A stretch of DNA of 64,000 bases from Triticum aestivum (taxonomy: Eukaryota > Streptophyta > Magnoliopsida > Poales > Poaceae), in NCBI RefSeq assembly GCF_018294505.1, contig NC_057809.1, positions 414,570,104 through 414,634,103 of the forward strand. Direction: 5' to 3'. The position numbers were made by a program, and so were the translations under genes. Numbering within the stretch: the first letter of the stretch is position 1; each line of letters opens with the position of its first letter. This document shows positions 33,505-44,281 of the stretch, piece after piece. The notes under the pieces are model-generated. The model did not search any database and was not told the origin of the DNA. It saw only the letters and a program-made list of their open reading frames with translations.

Positions 33505-36500
33505 TGTGTCGTAAAAAAATGGAATTATTCAGGGTTCGTTTGGACATTTTATACATTAAACCGGTTTTCTAGCCATTTCAGGTGCACAATTCAAAATTAA
33601 ACTACATGCACATGCTCCGGTGCATATAAATTGGTTGAAAAGACAAACTGTGTCCTTGGGTGAATGCTTAGGTCCCATGCAAGAAATGGGAATGAATTTC
33701 AAACACCAGGGCACTATTGACTGCCGACAAAACATTGAGATACCTGGTTTTTAAAGTCTAGTAAAACCAAAACTCGTCTGAAATTCATGAAACTTGGCAT
33801 GTTATCATGGAGCGGCATCAACATGCCGTGGTAAATTTTTTGTCCCATTTGGGGCAGGTTTGGGTATAAGCTTCTCACAAACCAGAGCTTCTCAAAACAA
33901 GCCTGATGGTTTTGGTACGGAACGTGCCACCTTTGGGGACGAAACAATATCCATTGCCTCTTATTACTATCAAAAAAAATTCTAGTGTCAACATAGAACT
34001 ACAAGAGTGTTGTGTTAAGTTTTGAATTTTCCGTGGTTCGTTTGGACATTTTTATACATTAACTAGGTTTTCTAGGCATTTTATGTGCGTAATTGAAATT
34101 CGAAATACATGCACATGCTCCAGTGCATATAAATTGGTTGAAAAAACAAGTCTGTGTCCTTGGGTGCATGCTTAGGTCCCATGCAAGAAACGGGAATGGA
34201 TTTCAAACACCAGGGCACTGTTGATTGCCGACAAAACATTGAGATAACTGGTTTTTAAATTCTAGTAAATCCAGAACTCGTCTGAAATTCATGAAACTTG
34301 GCATGGTATCATGGAGCGGCATCAACATGCCATGGTAAAAAAATTGTCCCATTTGGGGCAGGTTTGGGTATAAGCTTCTCACAAACCAGAGCTACTCACA
34401 ACAAGCCTGATGGTTTCGGTACAGAACATGCCACCTTTGGGGATGAAACGATATCTATTGCCTCTGATTGCTTTCAAAAAAATTTCTAATGCCAACATAG
34501 AACTACAGGAGTGTTGTGTTAAGTTTTGGATTTTTGCGTGGTTTATTTGGACATTTTTATACATTAACTGGGTTATCTAGGCATTTTATGTGCATAATTC
34601 AAATTTGAAATGCATGCAGATGCTCCAGTGCATATAAATTGGTTGAAAGATCAAATATGTGTCCTTGGGTGTGTGCTTAGGTCCCATTCAAGAAATGGGA
34701 ATGGATTACAAACACCAGGGCACTGTTGATTGCTGGCAAAACGTTGAGATACCTGGTTTTTAAATTCTAGTAAACCCAAAACTCATCTGAAATTCATGAA
34801 ACTTGGCATGGTATCATGGAGCGGCATCAACATGCCGTGGTAAATTTTTTTCCAATTTGGGGCATGTTTGGGTATAAGCTTCTCACAAACCAGAGCTTCT
34901 CACAACAAGCCTGATGGTTTGGGTAAGGAACGTGCCACCTTTGGGGACGAAATGATATCTATTGCCTCTTATTGCTTTCAAAAAATTTCTAGTGCCACCG
35001 TAGAACAACATGAGTGTTGTGTTAAGTTTTGGAATTTTTTGTGGTTCGTTTGGACATTTCTATACATTAACTGGGTTTTTAGGCATTTTATGTACATAAT
35101 TCAAATTTGAAATACATGCACATGCTCTAATGCATATAAATTGGTTGAAACATCAAATCTGTGTCCTTGGGTGCTTGCTTAGGTCCCATGCAAGAAATGT
35201 GAATGAATTTCAAACACCAAGGCACTACTGATTGCCGGCAAAACAATGAGATACCTTGTTTTTAAATTCTAGTAAATCCAAAACTCATCTAAAATTCATG
35301 AAACTTGGCATGGTATCATGGAGCGGCATCAATATGCCGTGGTAAAAAATGTGTCCCATTTGGGGCAGGTTTGGGTATAAGCTTCTCACAAACCAGAGCT
35401 TCTCACAACAAGCCTGGTGGTTTCGATACGGAACGTGCCACCTCTGGGGACGAAACAATATCCGTTGCCTCTTATTGCTTTCAAAATTTTTCTAGTGCCA
35501 ACATAGAACAACAGGAGTGTTGTGTTAAGGTTTGGAATTTTTCGGGGTTTGTTTGGACATTTTTATACATTAACTGGGTTTTCTATGCATTTTATATGCA
35601 TAATTCAAATTTGAAATACATGCACATGCTCGAGTGCATATAAATTGGTTGAAAAAACAAATATGTGTCCTTGGGTGTTTGCTTAGGTCCCATGCAAGAA
35701 ATGGGAATGAATTTCAAACACCAGGGCACTATTTATTGCCGGCAAAACGTTGAAATGCTTGGCTTTTAAATTATAGTAAATTCAAAACTCGTCTGAAATT
35801 CATGAAACTTGGCATGGTATCATGGAGCGGCATCAACACGCCGTGGTAAAAACTTTGTCTGATTTGGGGCAGGTTTGGGTATAAGCTTCTCACAAACCAG
35901 AGCTTCTCACAACAAGTCTAGTGGTTTCGGTACGAAAGGTGCCACCTTTGGGGAAGAAACGATATCTGTTGCCTCTTATTGCTTTCAAAAAATTTCTAGT
36001 GCCAACATAAAACAACAGGGGTGTTGTGTTATGTTTTTGAATTTTTCAGGGTTTGTTTGGACATTTTTATACATTAACTGGGTTTTCTAGGCATTTTATG
36101 TGCATAATTGAAATTTGAAATACATCCACATGCTCGAGTGCATATAAATTGGTTGAAAAATCAAATTTGTGTCCTTGGGTGCATGCTTAGGTCCCATCCA
36201 AGAAATGGGAAAGAATTTCAAACACCAGGGCACCGTTGATTGCCGACAAAACATTGAGATGCCTGGTTTTTAAATTCTAGTAAATCCAAAACTCGTCTGA
36301 AATTCATGAAACTTGGCATGCTATCATGGAGCGGCACCAACAGTCCATGGTACAAATTGTTTCCCATTTGGGGCAGGTTTGGGTATATGCTTCTCACAAA
36401 CCAGAGCTTCTCACAACAAGCCTGATGTTTTTGGTATGGAACGTGCCACATTTGGGGACAAAATGATATCCGTTGCCTCTTATTGATTTCAAAAAAATTC

Positions 36501-36880
36501 TAGTGCCAACATAGAACAATAGGAGTGTTGTGTTAAGTTTTGGAATTTTCGGGGTTCGTTCACACATTTATACATTAACTGGGTTTTCTAGGCATTTTAT
36601 GTGCATAATTCAAATCTGAAATACATGCACATGCTCCAGTGCATATAAATTGGTTGAAAAATCAAATCTATGTCCTTGGGTGCATGCTTAGGTCCCATGC
36701 AAGAAATGGGAATGAATTTCAAACACCTGGGCACTATTGATTCCCGGCAGAACGTTGAGATACTTGGCTTTTAAATTCTAGTAAATCCAAAACTCCTCTG
36801 AAATTCATATAACTTGGCATGCTATCATGGAGTGGCACCTGACATGCTGTGGTATTTTTCGTGCCCATTTTGAGAGAAGG
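33505..36880. repeat. Tandem array of ~503-bp repeats, about 6.7 copies
   Basis: The phrase TTAGGTCCCATGCAAGAAAT starts near 33669, 34173, 34678, 35180, 35684, 36188 and 36689, giving periods of 504, 505, 502, 504, 504 and 501 bp. The phrase AAACTTGGCATG..ATCATGGAG recurs with the same spacing from 33790 to 36809. Neighbouring copies are very similar, with scattered substitutions and 1-3-bp indels. Several copies contain an open frame on one strand or the other, but indels change it, so I do not call a gene. Long internal tandem arrays near one end are a known feature of Triticeae CACTA elements. Confidence 0.93.
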
Positions 36881-37473
36881 CGCACTCGAATAATAGCCAA
36901 CAAAGGCATTTTGAAAAAAGAGCTGACACTTTAATATCTCAAACATTTGTATAATTCAAACTGTGTGCGTTCTGTTAACCATTCACGTGACACCATGTGT
37001 CTTGGTTTTAATGGCTATAGGAGGTGCCATGCAGATAGCTACTTGACTGGACGGGAGGTGTGCGAGCGCAGTCCGGTGCGCAGGCTCACCAGGAAGCATG
37101 CAAGTTGTTCAATGCATGATCTGTCCATCTCTTCAACGCAAACGCTTCAGATTACGGTATGCAAATTAAAGCCAGACTTCGGCGCTAAGCCAAGAGACAC
37201 TGCGATTTTTCAAAATATGCATCTAAAATTCAATAGCACTATATATTTTTCTTGCAACTAATTCAGTAATTAAGCATAGATTTGATTCATAGAGATTAAG
37301 CAGTCGTTCTCAACAGGAAGCGAGACAGCCTTGGACCGATGCCCGCCTCTCTCCCACTAGTCTGTATTAATGGTGCGGCCGAGTGGCCGCACCCCCCATC
37401 CTAGCCACACACACAATCCACTCTCTCCGCTCGCGTCCTCGACACTGCTCTAAGTCCTCAAAGCTCTTAGTGT
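36881..37473. other. Junction between tandem array and F-box gene
   Basis: No coding frame. It holds a CACTA-like phrase (AACTGTGTGCG at 36958). Then comes a promoter-like stretch with pyrimidine-rich CTCTCTCC runs (37420-37430) before the F-box gene start at 37474. Confidence 0.4.
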
Positions 37474-39292
37474 ATGAGGATGCCGCCGAAGCACCCTATC
37501 AGAGGGAGTGGCGACGCTAGGGCTACTGAAGCACCGGAGCCAGGCGTGAATATGGAGATAGAGGTTTCCGTCACCATCGACGAGGTGGAGAACGAGGCTA
37601 CCAACAAGTGGAGGCGGGTCGAGAAAGAACCACAAGCGACACTAGCAAGCCTAGACTTCATCAACAACCTCCCTGATGATATGCTGATAGTCATCATATC
37701 CCTCCTCCCAATCAAATATCGGGCGAGGACAGCCGCCCTTTCCCGGTGGTGGCGCCCCCTATGGCTCCTCACCCATGTCGACCTCCTTGACGCCCACGAG
37801 CTCTGCCATGGCTATCTCTAAAGCTTGGATGCATTCTCCCAGATCATCAACAGTCACCATGGCCCAATCAAAGGCCTAATCACGGTCAAGTTCCATTCCA
37901 ATGGCAAGGATCGAGTCAAGATTGATGAGTGGTTCTGATCCCCCACCATAGATATGCTCGAGAAGCTCAGTTTTAATGATGGGCATATGCATTTGCTGCC
38001 AACGTCCATGCTCTGCTTCGCGCCCACGCTGCGCCTCGCCAAGTTCATGAACTGCCATCCTCCCCCTTAATGACGCGCCCGCTCTTTTTCTACCATGACT
38101 GAAGCAACTCGAGCTCGTCTCCATCTACATCCCAAAGGATGACATGGAGATCCTGCTCCGCGGTTGTACTGCACTCGAGTTCCTTCGTCTTCAGGCGATG
38201 AATTGTTCGAGTACCTTGCACATCACCTCCAGGACTCTCCGGACTATTTATGTGTGTTTCCGGTGCTGCAACGAGAGATCATAGAAGGTAGACCACCATA
38301 TGGTCATTGAGGACACACCTTCATTTGAGATATTACTTGTAGTTGATCAAGATGATCCAACAAGAATCAATACCATTTCTATGTTGAAATTGAAAGTTGT
38401 GGGCTACTCGTCTGTCAAATACTACTATTTTTAGGTACAACAGTCGCCTTATACCTCTCCTTCTTTATATCAACATTATTTCTAGTTTTGAAGATGTATG
38501 TTCGTCTGTCATCCAGCAAAGGTTCACCCAGATTCTGGGCACAGTGAAGGTCCTGGCACTAGAATCTGTCAGCCCCAACCTAGACCAAGTTGTCAGATGC
38601 CTGAGATGCTTTCCGTGCTTGAAGAAGCTGTATATCTAGGTGATGTTCCTTTCCTGTTAAATGTTAACTATAAGGTAGTTCAATTTTTTGCACCTTTTCC
38701 CAAGTTTACAATGACAATGTACTATGATTTCTGAAGGAATTTTGGAGGATTTCAGGACATACACCCCCACCCCATATTGGTTGCTTGATTCATATGGTTA
38801 CAAACCATAAGCATTTCTCCTTTGTATTCATCTGTACTACTTTTCTTTGGGAATTTTTCATCCAATCCAACCTCGTGTGAAGAAGGCTACATGTTTCTAG
38901 ATTGTAATCAAATGCCCATGTTAATCATGTCAGATCAAAAATGGCACGTTGGTGCATTTTACAAATCCTGCAAACCAAATAGGACTGTAGTAGTGTTCAA
39001 AACTGCATGTAGGAACTAACACATTCTCTTCTTTTGTAGATAATAATAGGCCTGGAGGTGGATAATGTTTATAATGACAATCACATCGAATGCTTGGATC
39101 TGCATCTCTCAAATATTACTTTGCACTCCTACCGAGGGACCTTACCAGAGATTACACTCGCCAGGTTCTTTCTTGCCAGAGCAAGGGTGTTGAGAGTACT
39201 AAGGTTGAACACACATTTATTTAGGAAAGATGAATGGTATGTTGATCAAAGTCGGCGGGTACTGCAGAATGGAAGAGGCTCCAAAAAAAGCT
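37474..39292 (+). pseudogene. F-box/LRR/FBD protein pseudogene inside the CACTA-like element
   Basis: ATG 37474 opens a frame with an acidic leader (VTIDEVENEATNKW). It then encodes an F-box at 37651-37765: DFINNLPDDMLIVIISLLPI and RTAALSRWWRPLW. A TAA follows at 37819. LRR-type segments continue in broken frames: QLELVSIYIPKDDMEILLRG then CTALEFLRLQ at about 38105-38200, SFEILLVVDQDD at about 38330, and VKVLALESVSPNL then CLRCFPCLKKLYI at 38545-38637. An FBD-like end lies at about 39046-39292: HIECLDLHLSNITLHSYRGT, ARFFLARARVLRVLRL and DEWYVDQSRRVLQ. All domains of a plant F-box/LRR/FBD substrate adaptor are present in order but with stops, frameshifts and possible introns. It was probably captured from a host gene. 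Confidence 0.75.
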
Positions 39293-39499
39293 AAACTTCA
39301 TATTGGAAGAGCATATGACAGAGCAATTGGAAGTCATTGTGCAAACCCATACATGACTTGTCAGCGGCTGATCCCTTTGCAGAAATGATGAAGTATGCAA
39401 TGTGTGGATTTTGGCATTGTAATCTTTGAATTTGAAACTTGCAATATTTATGGTATTTGTTATATTAAACCATTTCTGTTCTCTTGTCTCAACGCAAAT

Positions 39500-39920
39500 A
39501 GTTCATTCGATTGAACTGCATGTCGTATATCGCACACACCTTGATCTGGCTGACCATTTCTTTGTGTTGCCTAATCACAATCAGTTCATTCGAGTGAACC
39601 ATATGTTGTACATCGCACACACGTTCATCTGGATGACCATTTATTTTGTGTTGCCTAATCACAAACAGTTCATCCGAGTGAACCATATGCTGTACATCAC
39701 ACACACACACCTTCATTTGGCTTCCCGTTTCTTTTGTTCCTCCTCATCGCAAATGGTTAATTGAACTGAACTGTACGCCCTGCATCGCCCACGCAACTAA
39801 AATCTGAACCGTGTTTGATGCATCCTCCATCACAAACATTTTGCACCTTTTTTGACAGGTTTTTACACCACCGTTTGCAATTATTGCATCGCACACACTT
39901 TCGTCGAAGGGTCTTTGATC
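39500..39920. repeat. Subterminal tandem repeats (~84 bp) at the right CACTA end
   Basis: About five units start GTTCATTCGATTGAAC / GTTCATTCGAGTGAACC / GTTCATCCGAGTGAACC / GTTAATTGAACTGAAC, at 39500, 39584, 39668 and 39755, plus a more diverged last one. Each carries a CATCGCACAC core. They sit just inside the terminus at 39953, where CACTA transposases bind. Confidence 0.8.
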
Positions 39921-39941
39921 GTAGTGTCGCGTTAGCAGCAT

Positions 39942-39953
39942 CCTATAGTAGTG
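39942..39953 (-). other. CACTA terminal inverted repeat, right end
   Basis: CCTATAGTAGTG, i.e. CACTACTATAGG on the minus strand, followed by ATA, the expected 3-bp target. It directly follows the subterminal repeats. Confidence 0.7.
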
Positions 39954-40677
39954 ATAGGTGCAATTACACTTTGATATTTTCAGCCAGAGAATGAATAATT
40001 CAAGAAGGTATAGACCATGTTAGTAGTCCTTGTACACCATGTGGCATTTTGTGTTTTTTGGTGCTTACATCATTTAGTGTTTTATAATCTTAACTACTTT
40101 GGATCATTAGCTGGTTTTTAAATTGCATGTAGCTTCACATTTCTCAAGTTATGTTGATTTCCGAAGTGCAAGTGCCTTCGTATTTTTTAAGTTAAAATTT
40201 TCGCCCCAGGTAACTTGAATTCCTGGATCCACCACTACACATAAATCATACACGCAGGTCAGTACGAATTAAATGAAATGCAGGGACTTACGCTAGCTCA
40301 TTGTACAAGGTCACTGCAGGTCTCCTTGCGCTTGGGATGTTCCATGTATAAGTCCATGTTACCACTTGCTTGGATGTGCATGCCTTGTGCTCCTTGCATC
40401 CCCCTCTGCATTTTTGACACGGCGAATGGTTGATCAAATAAGAGGAATTGACCTTGTTGTTTTACCAGAGGATAGATACTTACAAGGTTATACGAGTGTC
40501 ATGATGTGTACCAGATCCTGTTGCGCTGTCATGCTCCGCTAAAAAATGGTTTTGCTTGTTTCAGATGATATCTCCAGAAGAAATAAGAGTTAAAGTCAGA
40601 GTTGCATAGGTGTGTAAGCTAAGAGAGTAGTGAAAGGATATCCAAACATTGTTGGAACAGTGCGCAAGGGAGTGATA
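39954..40677 (-). other. Remnant of an older DNA-transposon-like sequence with one exon
   Basis: The only coding trace is the minus-strand exon 40292-40405, listed separately. The rest is AT-rich with no gene. It ends where the Copia LTR starts at 40678. Confidence 0.4.
40292..40405 (-). pseudogene. 114-nt exon, paralogue of 25438-25551
   Basis: Bounded by AG (AAAATGCAG) and GTAAGT on the minus strand, exactly 114 nt like its paralogue. It encodes RGMQGAQGMHIQASGNMDLY and then MEHPKRKETCSDLVQ, a stop, and AS. Shared residues include MHIQA/LHIQA, MD, PC/HPK-K and the closing RAS/*AS. It is therefore a second copy of the same transposon exon, separated from the first by about 14.7 kb that includes the CACTA-like composite. 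Confidence 0.5.
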
Positions 40678-41719
40678 TGTGAAAGAAATATGCCCTAGAG
40701 GCAATAATAAAGTTGTTATTTATATTTCCTTATGTCATGATAAATTTTTATTATTTATGCTAGATTTGTATTAACCGTAAACTTAGTACATGTGTGAATA
40801 CATAGACAAACAGAGTATCCCTAGTATGCCTCTACTTGACTAGCTCGTTAATCAAAGATGGTTGAGTTTCCTAGCCATAGACATGTGTTGTCATTTGATG
40901 AATGCGATCACATCATTGGAGAATGATGTGATGGATAAGACCCATCCGTTAGCTTAGCATAATGATCGTTTAGTCTATCTGCTATTGCTTTCTTCATAAC
41001 TTATACATGTTCCTCAGACTATGAGATTATGCAACTCCCGAATACCGGAGGAACACCTTGTGTGCTATCAAACATCACAATGTAACTGGGTGATTATAAA
41101 GATGCTCTACAGGTGTCTCCGATGGTGTTTGTTGAGTTGGCATAGATCGAGATTAGGATTTATCACTCTGTGTATCGGAGAGATATCTCTGGGCCCTCTC
41201 GGTAATGCACATCACTATGAGCCTTGCAAGAAATGTGTCTAATGAGTTAGCCATGGGATGATGCATTACGGAACGAGTAAAGAGACTTGCCGGTGACGAG
41301 ATTGAACTAGGTATGATGATACCGACGATCGAATCTCGAGCTAGTAACATACTGATGACAAAGGGAACAACGTAGGTTGTTATGCAGTTTGACTGATAAA
41401 GTTGTTCGCAGACTATGTAAGAGCCAATATGAGCATCCAGGTTCCACTATTGTTTATTGACTGGAGATATGTCTCGGTCATGTCTACATAATTCTTGAAC
41501 CCGTAGGGTCCGCACGCTTAATGTTCAATGACGATTTTGTATTATGAGTTATGTGATTTGATGTACCAAGGTTTGTTTGGCGTCCCGGATGAGATCACAG
41601 ACATGACGAGGAGTCTCGAAATGGCCGAGACATAAAGATTGATATATTGGACCATGTTATTCGGACACCGGAAGTGTTCCGGATAGTTCGGGTAAAAACA
41701 GAGTGCTAGAGGGGTTACC
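40678..41719 (+). repeat. 5' LTR of the Copia element, first piece
   Basis: Starts TGTGAAAGAAATATGCCC (the usual family start is TGTTGGAAATATGCCC) and runs to TTACC at 41715-41719. There the TTACC Gypsy element is inserted, and the same five bases reappear at 55087-55091, where the LTR continues. Confidence 0.85.
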
Positions 41720-43296
41720 TGATACGTCTCCAACGTATCTATAATTTTTGATTGCTCCATGCTATATCTACTGTTTTGGACATTATTGGGCTCTATTATC
41801 AACTTTATATTATTTTTCGGACTAACCTATTAACCGGAGGCCTAGCCCAGAATTTCTGTTTTTCTCCTGTTTTAGGGTTTCGAAGAAAAGGAATATCAAA
41901 CGGAGTCCAAACGGAATGAAACCTTCGGGAACGTGATTTTCTCAACAAATAAGACCAGGGAGACTTGGACCCTCCGTCAAGAAATAAATCAGGAGGCCAC
42001 GAGGTAGGGGGGTGCGCCCACCCCCACCAGGCGTGCCCTCCACCCTCGTGGGCCCCCTGTTGCTCCACCGATGTACTCCTTCCTCCTATATATATCCACG
42101 TACCCCCAAACAATCAGATACGGAGCCAAAACCGTAATTCCACTGCCGTAACTTTCTGTATCCATGAGATCCCATCTTGGGGCCTGTTCCGGAGCTCCGC
42201 CGGAGGGGGCATCAATCACGGAGGACTTCTACATCAACACCATAGCCTCTCCGATGAAGTGTGAGTAGTTTACCTCAGACCTACGGGTCCATAGTTAGTA
42301 GCTAGATGGCTTCTTCTCTCTTTTTGGATCTCAATACAATGTTCTCCCCCTCTCTTGTGGAGAACTATTTGATGTAATCTTCTTTTTGCGGTGTGTTTGT
42401 TGAGACCGATGAATTGTGGGTTTATGATCAAGTCTATCTATGAATAATATTTGAATCTTCTCTGAATTCTTTTATGTATGATTGGTTATCTTTGCAAGTC
42501 TCTTCGAATTATCAGTTTGGTTTGGCCTACTAGATTGATCTTTCTTGCAATGGGAGAAGTGCTTAGCTTTGGGTTCAATCTTGCGGTGTCCTTTTCCAGT
42601 GACAGTAAGGGCAGCAAGGCACGTACTGTATTGTTGCCATCGAGGATAACAAGATGGGGTTTTCTTCATATTGCATGAGTCTATCCCTCTACATCATCTC
42701 ATCTTGCTTAAGGCGTTACTCTGTTTTTACTTAATACTCTAGATGCATGCTGGATAGCGGTCGATGAGTGGAGTAATAGTAGTAGATGCAGGCAGGGGTC
42801 GGTCTACTTGTCTCGGACGTGATGCCTATATACATGATCATACCTAGATATTCTCATAACTATGCTCAATTCTGTCAATTGCTCAATAGTAGTTTGTTCA
42901 CCCACCTTAGAATACTTATGCTCTGGAGAGAAGCCACTAGTGAAACCTATGGCCCCTAGGTCTATCTTTATCATATTGATCTCCTACTACTTAGTTATTT
43001 CCTTTGCTATTTACTTTGTCTTTATTTTACTTTGCATCTTTATCATAAAAATACCAAAAATATTATCTTATCATATCTATCAGATCTCACTCTCATAAGT
43101 GGCCCTATAGGGATTGTCAACCCCTATTTTCGTTGGTTGCAAGGATTTATTTGTTTTCTGCAGGTGCGAGGGACTCGCACGTAGCCTCCTACTGGATTGA
43201 TACCTTGGTTCTCAAAAACTGAGGGAAATACTTGCTACTTTGTTGCATCATCCCTTCCTCTTCGGGGAAAACCAATGCAGTGCTCAAGAGGTAGCA
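41720..43296 (+). repeat. 5' LTR of the nested Gypsy element
   Basis: 1577 bp. TATA-like CTATATATATCC at about 42086-42097 follows a GC-rich block with the CCACCCTCGTGGGCCCC motif. Matches 53505-55086. Confidence 0.93.
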
Positions 43297-43307
43297 AGAA
43301 GGATTTC

Positions 43308-43325
43308 TGGCGCTGTTGCCGGGGA
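43308..43325 (+). other. Primer-binding site, tRNA-Asp type
   Basis: TGGCGCTGTTGCCGGGGA, one mismatch to the complement of the plant tRNA-Asp 3' end, 11 bp after the LTR. Confidence 0.85.
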
Positions 43326-43532
43326 GGTCTATGCAAAAGTCAACATACCAAGTACCCATCACATACCTTATCTCCCGCATTACATTATTTGCCATTTGCC
43401 TCTCGTTTTCCTCTCCCCCCACTTCACCCTTGCCGTTTTATTCGGCCTCTCTCTCTATCCTCCCTCTCTATTTGCCTCTTTTTGTCCGCTTGCTTTTTGT
43501 TTGCTTGTGTGTTAGTTTGTTTGCTTGTCGTT

Positions 43533-44281
43533 ATGGCTAGTCCCTATCTTCTCCATTGTCTCCCGAGAATGAAATTCTAAATTTGAAGCAAAGGGAGGGA
43601 GAAAGTCTAAAAGATGCCTGGTATAGAATTTGCAATGCTTAAAATAGATCTACTAGGAAGCAATCTACCTCTGTTATCCTTCGCAATTTTTATGTAGGCA
43701 TTACTCCTTGGCACCCTTATGTTCTTGATACTATTACTGGAGGGAACTTTTTGGGTAGCCATACTTTTGATTCTTATAATGCTATGTTAGATTTATTTGG
43801 CTCACCCCCTCTCTTGGTTAATGGAACTATATTAACTTTGGAGCATGTAATGCAAAGGCTTGAAAATATTGAAAATAAGGTTGCTACCGTAGAATTGATT
43901 GAAAATTTGGATAAAAAGATCCACAGCCGAATCTCTCGATATGGATCTAAAGTAGGAGTTACTTTGAAAGATATTAAAGAAAAGGAACCCATAGTTAATG
44001 AGAAAAAAAATCACGATTCCGTTAGGATCGATAAACTTGAGAATATTATTACCAACTCGGGAACCACTTTTTCTTCCATAAATAATACTCCAAGTCCTTC
44101 CACTAAAGTTGCCAGGCTTATGTACGTTCCTAAAAATAAGAGTGAATCCTCTAGTAAGGATGTAGATCTCAAATCTATAAGTATTCATCCCAATCTTTTT
44201 GCTATCATTAAGGAACCATTTGTTACAAATGAATTTTTCGATCTTGTGCCTAAAAGTTTGATAATTAATAAAAAGAAATAA
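43533..44281 (+). pseudogene. Gag-like protein of the non-autonomous Gypsy element
   Basis: ATG 43533 starts MASPYLL. After a small frame change near 43555 the frame reads LKQREGESLKDAWYRICNA, has a stop (TAA 43640-43642), then RKQSTSVILRNFYVGITPW and VLDTITGGNFLGSHTFDSYN. From 43751 it is open to 44281. GESLKDAWYRI and LRNFYVGI recall the gag core of Athila-lineage elements. The C-terminal part has a coiled-coil-like stretch (VMQRLENIENKVATVELIEN). With no pol, this Gag would package an RNA copied by another element's enzymes (inference). Confidence 0.65.

Larger units (their letters stand above)
26919..39953. mobile_element. CACTA-like composite element with captured gene pieces (left end uncertain)
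   Basis: The right end is clear: the sequence finishes CCTATAGTAGTG at 39953, the reverse complement of a CACTA terminus (CACTACTATAGG), after a block of ~84-bp subterminal repeats. On the left, subterminal-type sequence (ACGGTG, GAAACCATCGGGGATAGGG, then TCACACACG/AACCGTGTG phrases) runs from about 26950 to 30310 around a solo LTR. I see no exact CACTACTATAGG there, so 26919 (CACTAG) is only a guess, and the flanking triplets do not match. Inside are an AP2-like gene, a 503-bp tandem array and an F-box/FBD gene, but no transposase. It is therefore non-autonomous, or two adjacent CACTA remnants. Confidence 0.55.

Noticed and set aside
33714..36451. Repeated open frames of 60-110 codons on both strands in the 503-bp array
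   Set aside because: Indels between copies change the frame and the open strand alternates, so these are by-products of the repeat and not a conserved protein.
33500..36880. CRISPR-like array
   Set aside because: The units are ~503 bp and directly tandem with no short repeat/spacer alternation, and the DNA is plant nuclear.
39426..39764. 112-codon frame MNLKLAIFMVFVILNHF...
   Set aside because: It lies within the 84-bp subterminal repeats and is repetitive in the same period.
43197..43580. Plus-strand frames spanning the LTR end and PBS
   Set aside because: They cross the LTR/PBS junction and a pyrimidine-rich leader; no domain is visible.
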